Part shown: positions 1-5,654 of the stretch, one piece after another
Layout of the letters: each line of letters opens with the position of its first letter
How positions within the stretch are numbered: position 1 is the first letter of the stretch
Source: DASUEB01 sp036275295
GTDB lineage: Bacteria > Bacteroidota > Bacteroidia > Flavobacteriales_D > Luteibaculaceae
Length of the DNA stretch: 9,203 nt
Assembly (NCBI GenBank): GCA_036275295.1
Contig: DASUEB010000118.1
Location: 1 to 9,203, forward strand
Direction of reading: 5' to 3'
Position numbers and translations under genes: made by a program
Notes under the pieces: generated by a model
The model's database searches: none
The model's input: the letters and a program-made list of their open reading frames with translations, nothing else
Told to the model about the DNA's origin: nothing

Positions 1-570
1 CATGTTCTGAACGCCACCCATTTTGATCGCTGCAAATTGGGCTTCTTCGCGCAAAATTTTATTGTAATGGTCAATGTATTCGGCCGCGAAAGGCAGGCTA
101 TTTTCAATCTGCATTTGGCCCAATTCAGCTAGTACGGCAGCCTTTTCATACCAGGAGCTGTAGCGAAACTTCTTTTGGGCATAAGTCTCCAAAGACAAGT
201 CTTTGTAGAGCAATTCTAGACGTTTTGCTGGCAATCCTTTGAAATCGCGGTGTAAACGCATTACCACTTTCACAAAAGCTTCTCTTTTCCAGCTGCTTCG
301 CTGTACGCCGCGAAGTTGGTTGAGCAGTCCGGTGTATGGGTCGCTACCCACTTCGTAAACATCCTCTTCAAAGATGAATTCCGTTAAAACATCTTCAAAC
401 TCCTTCAGGTATTTATTGATCTTCCTGATCTTGAGTGTTTTCCGGATTCGACTGACCATGATTATGGTGAGTAAAATCGCAACAATAAAGGTCAAAATCA
501 CGATGATCCAACTGGCGATGAATACCGGCGGGTAGCTGTTAAATAGATATGTCGACAGCCACTGGATCAT
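1..570 (-). CDS. Membrane-anchored HEAT-repeat-like protein (partial, C-terminus beyond left edge)
   Basis: The reading frame is open from an ATG at 570-568 to the window edge, giving 190 residues with no stop. A hydrophobic segment at about residues 16-39 is followed by a basic stretch (SRIRKTLKIRK), which suggests one N-terminal membrane anchor with the rest in the cytoplasm. The remainder is predicted helical and rich in charged and Leu/Ala residues. The last visible part (REEAQFAAIKMGG) resembles a HEAT-repeat helix, so the missing C-terminus probably carries more repeats. It starts 3 bp after the stop of the response regulator gene and is very likely co-transcribed and translationally coupled with it. 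No Shine-Dalgarno sequence is visible. From memory, Bacteroidota often place such a HEAT protein between a response regulator and a family 2 glycosyltransferase; that is inference, because the next gene lies outside the window. The frame and anchor are certain; the repeat assignment is moderate. Confidence 0.7.
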   Translation of the reverse strand, partial: MIQWLSTYLFNSYPPVFIASWIIVILTFIVAILLTIIMVSRIRKTLKIRKINKYLKEFEDVLTEFIFEEDVYEVGSDPYTGLLNQLRGVQRSSWKREAFVKVVMRLHRDFKGLPAKRLELLYKDLSLETYAQKKFRYSSWYEKAAVLAELGQMQIENSLPFAAEYIDHYNKILREEAQFAAIKMGGVQNM

Positions 571-573
571 GGG

Positions 574-933
574 TTAACCGATTAGTTTTTTTATTCGCAC
601 AATGAGTTCATTCGGACTGAAGGGCTTGGTCATATAATCGTCGGCACCGAGCGAAAAGGCTTTTAAAACCGTGCTTTCTTGCCCCAGGGCTGAGAGCAGT
701 AGCGTTTTGGTTTTGAGCTCGTTGGTTTTTATCTCCGTCACCAATTCCAAACCCGATGCAAAGGGCATCATGATATCGGATACCAGCAGGTCGAATTCTC
801 CAGTCCTGAGCAGTTCCAGCGCCTGTTTGCCGTCTTCAGCCGCATGAACTTCGTATCCCTCTTTCTGCAACTTGAAAGAGATTGCTTTTAACATCATTTT
901 TTCATCTTCGGCGACGAGCACTTTTTTTGCCAT
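574..933 (-). CDS. Single-domain response regulator (CheY-like receiver)
   Basis: This 119-residue protein is a lone receiver domain with no output domain. The conserved residues are all present: the acidic pair E9/D10, the phosphoacceptor D53 in the SDIMMP motif, the switch serine S81 in LLLSAL, and K103 in the MTKPF motif. Such proteins take phosphate from a histidine kinase and act through protein-protein contact rather than DNA binding. No kinase is in the window. The ATG at 933 fits the normal receiver N-terminus (MAKKVLVAEDE). The stop lies 3 bp before the start of the membrane-anchored HEAT-like protein, so that protein or something encoded after it is the natural candidate partner (inference). 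A possible promoter lies about 140 bp upstream at 1074-1105. The family call is very secure; the partner is not. Confidence 0.95.
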   Translation of the reverse strand: MAKKVLVAEDEKMMLKAISFKLQKEGYEVHAAEDGKQALELLRTGEFDLLVSDIMMPFASGLELVTEIKTNELKTKTLLLSALGQESTVLKAFSLGADDYMTKPFSPNELIVRIKKLIG

Positions 934-1073
934 GACTGGGTTGCGTTAATAATAGGAATGGGTGTTTATACTAAACTAGTAATTTATCCCGATTTCTTAC
1001 TTCAAACTCGGGAATTGTTGCGGAATTAATGATGAATACACCAATTTGGTCGATTGATCGTCATCACAAGGGA

Positions 1074-1105
1074 CAAAATAATAACAATTCGTCCAAAAAA
1101 ATCAA
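1074..1105 (-). promoter_or_regulatory. Candidate promoter of the response regulator operon
   Basis: Read on the minus strand, TTG (1105-1103) is followed after 21 bp by TTATTTTG (1081-1074), one mismatch from the Bacteroidota -7 element TAnnTTTG. The spacing is within the range known for this promoter class. It would leave a leader of roughly 135 nt before the ATG at 933. The region is AT-rich, so a chance match is quite possible. A closer alternative, TTTG at 1006-1003 with TAGTTTAG at 978-971, is a poorer match and has 24-bp spacing. Confidence 0.25.
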
Positions 1106-1235
1106 GGAACGGATTGGTCTTGGAAACAAAATGGCAGCTAAAATACGGGTCTTTCGAAACGGAGGATAGCGTGATTTTCAACCTCCTATTTCATATTTAG
1201 GGATTGATCTACAGGAATGGGCAATTGGGCGAATT

Positions 1236-1269
1236 TTTGTGTGTGAGTTGCCACGGCTAACTATCTTTG
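1236..1269 (+). promoter_or_regulatory. Candidate Bacteroidota-type promoter facing right
   Basis: TTTG at 1236-1239 is followed 22 bp later by TATCTTTG at 1262-1269, an exact match to the -7 consensus TAnnTTTG. Transcription would start near 1274-1276. No plausible protein gene follows, but a strong terminator does at 1321-1348, so this would drive a very short RNA. Short motifs of this kind occur by chance; the pairing with a correctly oriented terminator is what raises the odds. Confidence 0.45.
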
Positions 1270-1273
1270 CGGA

Positions 1274-1348
1274 GTATAGTTTTCATACACGATACACGCG
1301 CAAAAAACAGGGATGTTTGGACGGGGGCTTATGGCCCCCGTTTTTTTT
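1274..1348 (+). ncRNA. Candidate small RNA of about 75 nt (unassigned family)
   Basis: The limits are inferred from the promoter match ending at 1269 and the U-tract ending at 1348. The predicted transcript opens with a weak 4-bp hairpin (GTAT at 1274-1277 with ATAC at 1285-1288). Next come a perfect 7-bp tandem repeat, ATACACG twice (1285-1298), an A-rich single-stranded stretch (1302-1307), a 13-nt linker, and the 8-bp GC-rich terminator hairpin. No credible protein frame lies inside it. The layout is typical of a trans-acting bacterial sRNA, with an unpaired middle and an intrinsic terminator. I do not recognise it as any named family, and it could instead be the end of an unseen transcript or a spurious promoter. 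The target is unknown. Confidence 0.35.
1321..1348 (+). terminator. Strong rho-independent terminator, plus-strand orientation
   Basis: ACGGGGGC (1321-1328) pairs perfectly with GCCCCCGT (1334-1341) around a 5-nt loop (TTATG), and T1341-T1348 gives an uninterrupted 8-base U-tract. Read on the minus strand the hairpin is followed by CCAAACATCCCTG before the next T-run (TTTTTT at 1307-1302), so its efficient direction is plus. No plus-strand protein gene precedes it. The flanking genes on both sides are minus-strand, so it is an orphan terminator unless it ends a small RNA. Confidence 0.85.
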
Positions 1349-1382
1349 GTCAGCGCGACTTTTTATGGTATTAATAAATACA

Positions 1383-1419
1383 AATAGAAGAAGGGACCAA
1401 AGCGGGTTTCAAACCTTCT
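1383..1419 (-). terminator. Weak candidate terminator of the carrier/SOD/transporter operon
   Basis: On the minus strand, AGAAGG (1419-1414) can pair with CCTTCT (1394-1389) across a 19-nt loop, followed by a T-rich run (TTCTATTT, 1388-1381). It sits about 20 bp after the transporter stop, the right place to end that operon. The stem is only 6 bp and poor in GC, so it is a weak candidate. Confidence 0.3.
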
Positions 1420-1440
1420 GAGTAGTGGGGCTGTTTGGTG

Positions 1441-2130
1441 CTAAATACTTTCGCGAGCGGCTTCGTCCATCAATACATCCGCTTCCTGACCCAAGTATTT
1501 GTCGATCGCGGAGTGCCCCAGATAAATAAGGGGAGTAAGGCCAACAGCAACCATCACCTTAAACAAGTAGCCGGTTCCAGCGGTAATCATGAAGGTTTCA
1601 AAGTCTAGTTTGCCCGGCAAGTAAAATCCAATACCCGCAACGGTAAATGTGTCAACCCATTGCGATAGCAGGGTAGAACCTGTTGAACGCAGCCAAATCA
1701 TTCCGCGACCGGTTTTCTTGCGAAGCAGCCAGAAAACGGTAACGTCGATCAATTGTGAAAGCAAAAATGCCACCAAGCTGGCAATAATCAACCAACTGGT
1801 TTGGCCAAATACGGCAGAAAAAACGTCATCGCCGATGGGCGAGTTGGCGCTGGCGGGAATAAATCGCCCTGCAGTCAGCATTATGAATAGATAACCGATC
1901 AAACCCGCCGTTAGCAGGGTTAGTCGCTTAACCCCGGGTTTTCCGTAGTATTCGTTAATCAAATCGGTGGTCAAAAAGACAATAGGCCAAGGAAGTATAC
2001 CGAGACTCATCAAAAACGGTCCGATTTGAATAAGCTTACCGCCAATCATCTCGCCGAGAATGGCATTGGTGATAAAAAATCCGGCAAGGATCAGAAATAC
2101 TTTGTCTTTTTTGGTGCTAAAGAACGACAT
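1441..2130 (-). CDS. yhhQ: Queuosine precursor transporter (YhhQ/VUT family, formerly DUF165)
   Basis: This 229-residue integral membrane protein is close to the usual length of the family and has about six hydrophobic segments (roughly residues 10-30, 38-56, 69-90, 113-136, 155-172 and 178-205). Family hallmarks are TTDLINEYYGK at 54-64 and two similar SQ-x-x-D segments, LLSQLIDVTVF (123-133) and LLSQWVDTFTV (154-164). YhhQ of E. coli imports the 7-deazaguanine precursors preQ0/preQ1 used to make queuosine in tRNA; that role is applied here by homology. The frame stays open 18 codons further up to 2184, but that part lies inside the superoxide dismutase gene. The ATG at 2130 overlaps the upstream stop as TGATG and begins the conserved N-terminus, so it is the better start and implies coupled translation. 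No queuosine gene is nearby. Confidence 0.9.
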   Translation of the reverse strand: MSFFSTKKDKVFLILAGFFITNAILGEMIGGKLIQIGPFLMSLGILPWPIVFLTTDLINEYYGKPGVKRLTLLTAGLIGYLFIMLTAGRFIPASANSPIGDDVFSAVFGQTSWLIIASLVAFLLSQLIDVTVFWLLRKKTGRGMIWLRSTGSTLLSQWVDTFTVAGIGFYLPGKLDFETFMITAGTGYLFKVMVAVGLTPLIYLGHSAIDKYLGQEADVLMDEAARESI

Positions 2131-2837
2131 CAACGAGCTTGCTTGAAATATGAATTGGCCTGTTTCCAGTTGACCACATTCCAAAAGGCAGCGATGTAAT
2201 CGGCTCGTTTGTTCTGGTGTTTAAGGTAGTAGGCATGCTCCCATACATCGAGGGCTAGTATCGGTTTACCTTTAAAAGCAGATAGATCCATGATGGGATT
2301 GTCTTGATTGGCCGTGGTTCCAATCGACAGTTTTCCGTCGGGGTTAACTACCAGCCAAACCCAACCTGAACCAAAAACACCCGTTGCAGCCTTGGCAAAT
2401 GCCTCTTTAAATCCTTGTATAGATCCAAAGTTCTGCTCGAGTGCGGTGGCCAGTTCTGATGGAATTTCCTGTCCGATTTCAGGGGTCAAAATCGACCAAA
2501 AAAAAGTGTGGTTATAGTGTCCACCGCCGTGGTTTCGGGTGGCCGTGTTGTATTTTGAGACAGAAGCCATCAACTGTTCTACCGTGGGTTTCACTTCCCA
2601 AGAAGATGCTTCTGCATTCAACCGCGCTACATAGGCCGCGTGGTGCTTGGTGTGATGTAAAATCATGGTGGCCTCGTCTACAAAAGGCTCTAATTCGCCG
2701 TACTTAAAGGCAAGGGCAGGCAGGGTGTAGGCATCGGCTGTTTTTTCACCTGAGGCGAAAAGCGGTTGTATGGCTCCGCTCAAGCTCACCACGCCCCCTA
2801 CAATGGCAGTACTCTTCAAAAATGTTCGGCGTTTCAT
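2130..2837 (-). CDS. sodA: Tat-exported Mn-type superoxide dismutase (Fe/Mn family)
   Basis: This 235-residue enzyme converts superoxide to hydrogen peroxide and oxygen. All metal ligands are visible: H61 (LHHTKHH), H110 (YNHTFFW), D197 and H201 (LDVWEHAYYL). The active-site tyrosine is Y69. The hydrogen-bonding glutamine is in the C-terminal domain (Q178, in ATANQDNP), while the N-terminal position holds glycine (G106). That pattern favours manganese over iron, though cambialistic use cannot be excluded. Residues 1-30 form a typical twin-arginine signal (RRTFLKS at 3-9, then a hydrophobic core and LFAS), so the folded metalloenzyme should act outside the cytoplasm, probably in the periplasm. 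The mature enzyme starts near YTLPALAFKYGELEP. The gene lies 6 bp after the biotin carrier gene, and its TGA overlaps the transporter start by one base. Family is certain; export very likely. Confidence 0.96.
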   Translation of the reverse strand: MKRRTFLKSTAIVGGVVSLSGAIQPLFASGEKTADAYTLPALAFKYGELEPFVDEATMILHHTKHHAAYVARLNAEASSWEVKPTVEQLMASVSKYNTATRNHGGGHYNHTFFWSILTPEIGQEIPSELATALEQNFGSIQGFKEAFAKAATGVFGSGWVWLVVNPDGKLSIGTTANQDNPIMDLSAFKGKPILALDVWEHAYYLKHQNKRADYIAAFWNVVNWKQANSYFKQAR

Positions 2838-2843
2838 AGTTCG

Positions 2844-3350
2844 TTATTCAAAGGTGATCAAAACCTGATTTTTCTCTACCGCATTGCCTTTTACGGCCTC
2901 AATCGACTTCACTTTTCCATCGCTGGGTGATTTCAACACGTTTTCCATCTTCATCGCCTCGAGGATCACTAAAGCATCGCCTTTTGAAACCGATTGCCCA
3001 ATCGCTACCTCAATGTTCAGCACCAAACCGGGCATAGGCGCCTTAATCTCTTTGGTTTGCTTTGATCCAGCGCCACTTAATCCCATCGAACGAAGCAGTT
3101 GGTCTAGCTCGTTGCGCAATTCTACTTGATATCGCGTTCCGTTAACGGCAATTACTCCGGTTTTCTCCTCCTTGTTCAACGACAACACCTCTACATTGTA
3201 GCTCTTGTTGTTTTTGATGATGTGCATGACATCGCCGCTGCGCTGAACATCAAGGGCAAAGGCTTCACCATTGATACTTCCTTTTTGAGGTTGACGAGGG
3301 TCGATGTGGATTTCAAATTTCTCTTTCTGGTTTACTATAGCCTCTAACAT
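2844..3350 (-). CDS. Biotin carboxyl carrier protein subunit (acetyl/propionyl-CoA carboxylase type)
   Basis: The protein has 168 residues. The C-terminal half (about 100-168) is a biotinyl/lipoyl-attachment domain with the signature EAMKMEN; K134 is the expected biotinylation site. The APMPG motif at 104-108 marks the domain start, and GNAVEKNQVLITFE closes it. The N-terminal half (1-90) resembles the linker and small beta domain of Bacteroidota carrier subunits, with the repeated pattern ING...V and VNGTRYQVEL. It would carry carboxybiotin between a biotin carboxylase and a carboxyltransferase acting on acyl-CoA, or a decarboxylase complex. Neither partner is in the window. It is the first gene of the operon, followed after 6 bp by the superoxide dismutase. 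The function class is secure; which carboxylase it serves is unknown. Confidence 0.9.
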   Translation of the reverse strand: MLEAIVNQKEKFEIHIDPRQPQKGSINGEAFALDVQRSGDVMHIIKNNKSYNVEVLSLNKEEKTGVIAVNGTRYQVELRNELDQLLRSMGLSGAGSKQTKEIKAPMPGLVLNIEVAIGQSVSKGDALVILEAMKMENVLKSPSDGKVKSIEAVKGNAVEKNQVLITFE

Positions 3351-3590
3351 AAACGTGATGCGATTAAGCCCCGAAGGTAAACATATTGACCCTTTGATCC
3401 CAATTTATGACTTACAAACGCCATAAGCAGGCGGCTTGGATTTCAACGGTTGTGCAAAACGGCCATATCGCTTTACTCACTCCGCTGTAGTAGTGATTCT
3501 CTGTTTATTCAGTCATCCGTAGTTTTTGCGATTCAATTGGCATGTTTTCTCAGCTGCTTTCCTTTACTTTTGAATTAGATTCTACACGCA
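3351..3590. promoter_or_regulatory. Divergent intergenic region: carrier operon (minus) and oligopeptidase B (plus)
   Basis: This 240-bp gap must carry promoters in both directions. The plus-strand element is good (TACTTTTG at 3565-3572). On the minus strand the best match I find is TATGTTTA (3385-3378), one base off TAnnTTTG, with TTG at 3403-3401 only 15 bp upstream, which is short for this class. No operator palindrome or riboswitch-like structure was recognised in the middle part (3420-3520). Confidence 0.5.
3537..3572 (+). promoter_or_regulatory. ptrB: Candidate promoter of oligopeptidase B
   Basis: TACTTTTG at 3565-3572 matches the Bacteroidota -7 element TAnnTTTG exactly. A TTG at 3537-3539 lies 25 bp upstream, slightly longer than usual spacing. 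Transcription would start near 3578-3580, only about 11-13 nt before the TTG start codon at 3591. That leaves no room for a Shine-Dalgarno sequence. Confidence 0.5.
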
Positions 3591-5654
3591 TTGAAACCAC
3601 CCCTTGCCACACAAAAACCCTATGTGCTCAAAAAGCACGGCCATCGCAGATCTGACCCCTTTTTCTGGCTCAACGACCGAGATAACCCTGAGGTGCTAGC
3701 CCATCTCAACAGGGAGAATGAGTACACTCAAAACGGCTTTAAAAAGGTCAAGTCGTTCGAAAATGCCTTGTTTGACGAGATGGTGGCCCGGGTTGCCAAG
3801 GACGACAGCAGTGTTCCTTACAGGGTAGACCATTTCGAATATTACTCCAAGGTGGAGGGAGAAAAGGAATATCCCATTTACTGCCGCCGAATAATTTCGC
3901 CATCGTCAGAGGAGGAGTGTATCCTCGATGTCAATGAATTGGCTAAAAACAAGCCTTTTTATCAGGTAGACGGCCTGGTAGTGAGTCCAAATCACAATTT
4001 ACTGGTCTTCGCCGAAGACGCTACGGGAAGGCGTTTGTATACCCTCCGAATCAAGCAAATATCTACCGGTCGATTTTTGCCTACCCGCATACGACAAACC
4101 AGCGGTGACGCCTGTTTCTCTGCCTGTGGCACCTATCTTTTTTACGTGAAAAAGGACCCTACTACCCTCCGGGAGTTTGCCGTTTACCGCCACGAGATAG
4201 GAACGAACAGCTCATCGGACCAATGTGTCTTCAGAGAGCGGAACGAAGCCTTCTCTCTGTCGATTAGCAAATCAAAGTCGCGCAAGTGGATTTTCCTCGA
4301 GTCGTCGAGTTCAACCAGCGATGAGGTGCGCTACCTGCCGGCCGATAAGCCCTTGAGCAGACCTCGAATTATCTTTAAACGGCGCAAGAATGTGGAGTAT
4401 ATGATTGATCATGCAGGCGATCAGTTTTTTGTGTTGCACAATTACCAAGCCTCCAATTTCGAATTGGCCGCTACCTCGATCCTAACGCCTTCTATTCGCG
4501 ATTTAAAGCCTTTGATTGCTCATCGGCCTGAGGTGATGCTGGAGGATTTTGAGGTGTTCGCCGATTTTTTGGTATGGGTGGAGCGCCAAGCAGGCCTAAC
4601 GCACATTCAAGTGATGGATCGGACGACCGGCGATTCTTACCCCATTCCCTTTCACGACCCCGCCTATGTGGTTGATTTGGAAATTAATTTGGATTTTGAC
4701 CAGCACCTTCTCCGTTTCGAATACACTTCGCTTACTACCCCCAATACGGTTTATCAATTCAACATGAAAACCCGCGAAATGGCGGTGTTAAAACGACAAC
4801 AGGTACGGGGTGACTTCCACCCGGATCAATATACCTCAGAGCGAATCATGATAAAGGCCCGCGATGGCATCAGCGTTCCGGTTTCGCTGGTGTATAAAAC
4901 AGCCAAACGGGTGGCGGGCCAACCCATGCCAACGCTGCTTTACGCTTATGGATCGTATGGCTACAGCATGGATCCCTACTTTTCTTCGGTGCGTCTGTCC
5001 CTGCTTGACCGCGGGTATATTTTCGCTATCGCCCACGTGAGAGGAGGAGAGGAGATGGGGCGTTCGTGGTATGAAGACGGCAAAATGAGTTCAAAGTGGA
5101 ATACGTTTAACGACTTTATCGACTGCGCTAGCGAACTCATACACCTAGGCTATACCAAACCCAGTCTGTTGGGCATTATGGGTGGATCAGCGGGAGGTTT
5201 GTTGATGGGTGTGGTCATCAATGAGCGTCCAGAGCTATTTAATTGCTGCATTGCGCAGGTTCCTTTCGTGGATGTAGTAACTACGATGCTCGATGACTCT
5301 ATCCCCCTCACTACCGGAGAATACGAAGAGTGGGGCAATCCAAATAAACGAAGCGACTTTACGTACATGCTGAGCTACTCACCATACGATCAGGTGGCCC
5401 CGAAACATTATCCCGCCCTTTTGGTTACCACAGGACTGTACGACAGCCAGGTGCAGTATTGGGAACCAGCCAAGTGGGTGGCCAAGTTGAGGTTGAACCA
5501 ATTGTCGGACAAACCCATTTATTTGTGGTGCGACATGAACGCCGGGCATGGCGGCGCCTCAGGCCGATTTGAACGCTACCGAGAAATTGCGATGGAATAC
5601 GCGTTTTTGATTCAATCGATCACCCCTGCGTTACTTGACCAAAAGGCCACATAA
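3591..5654 (+). CDS. ptrB: Oligopeptidase B (S9A prolyl oligopeptidase family)
   Basis: This 687-residue serine peptidase cleaves short peptides after Arg or Lys. The N-terminal part (to about 75) and the C-terminal alpha/beta hydrolase flank a seven-bladed propeller that restricts entry to oligopeptides. The catalytic triad is S533 (GGSAGG), D618 (GLYDSQVQYWEPAKW) and H653 (NAGHGG), each one position from E. coli S532/D617/H652. E577 and E579 in TTGEYEEWGNP match the acidic pair tied to basic-residue specificity in enterobacterial enzymes. No signal peptide is visible, so a cytoplasmic location is expected. The start is TTG: the frame is closed by TAG at 3576-3578, no ATG or GTG lies between, and the conserved N-terminus (QKPYVLKKHGHRRSDPFFWL) begins within ten residues. 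The next Met is about 60 residues in, which would remove conserved sequence. It is monocistronic, and its last 24 bp overlap the convergent TolC-like gene. Confidence 0.96.
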   Translation: MKPPLATQKPYVLKKHGHRRSDPFFWLNDRDNPEVLAHLNRENEYTQNGFKKVKSFENALFDEMVARVAKDDSSVPYRVDHFEYYSKVEGEKEYPIYCRRIISPSSEEECILDVNELAKNKPFYQVDGLVVSPNHNLLVFAEDATGRRLYTLRIKQISTGRFLPTRIRQTSGDACFSACGTYLFYVKKDPTTLREFAVYRHEIGTNSSSDQCVFRERNEAFSLSISKSKSRKWIFLESSSSTSDEVRYLPADKPLSRPRIIFKRRKNVEYMIDHAGDQFFVLHNYQASNFELAATSILTPSIRDLKPLIAHRPEVMLEDFEVFADFLVWVERQAGLTHIQVMDRTTGDSYPIPFHDPAYVVDLEINLDFDQHLLRFEYTSLTTPNTVYQFNMKTREMAVLKRQQVRGDFHPDQYTSERIMIKARDGISVPVSLVYKTAKRVAGQPMPTLLYAYGSYGYSMDPYFSSVRLSLLDRGYIFAIAHVRGGEEMGRSWYEDGKMSSKWNTFNDFIDCASELIHLGYTKPSLLGIMGGSAGGLLMGVVINERPELFNCCIAQVPFVDVVTTMLDDSIPLTTGEYEEWGNPNKRSDFTYMLSYSPYDQVAPKHYPALLVTTGLYDSQVQYWEPAKWVAKLRLNQLSDKPIYLWCDMNAGHGGASGRFERYREIAMEYAFLIQSITPALLDQKAT

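Larger units (their letters stand above)
934..1440. other. 507-bp intergenic region between two minus-strand operons
   Basis: No protein-coding gene is supported here on either strand. From right to left it holds a weak minus-strand hairpin that could end the upstream operon (1383-1419), a strong plus-strand terminator (1321-1348), a plus-strand promoter match (1236-1269), and a weak minus-strand promoter match that could serve the response regulator (1074-1105). The stretch 1106-1230 is AT-rich and nothing recognisable was found in it. Confidence 0.7.

Noticed and set aside
1161..1186. GGAGG/CCTCC inverted repeat with a 16-nt spacer
   Set aside because: Only 5 bp pair, there is no U-tract, and no gene boundary is close; it fits chance.
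1313..1387. A 24-codon plus-strand frame starting ATG after the candidate promoter
   Set aside because: The terminator hairpin and U-tract lie inside it, so most of it would not be transcribed, and no ribosome binding site is seen.
1239..1421. A 60-codon plus-strand frame with a GTG start
   Set aside because: It runs through the strong terminator, its composition is not protein-like, and it starts upstream of the predicted transcription start.
2130..2184. Upstream in-frame ATG at 2184 for the transporter gene
   Set aside because: It would add 18 residues encoded entirely within the superoxide dismutase gene that do not look like the family's N-terminus; the TGATG overlap at 2130 is the better start.
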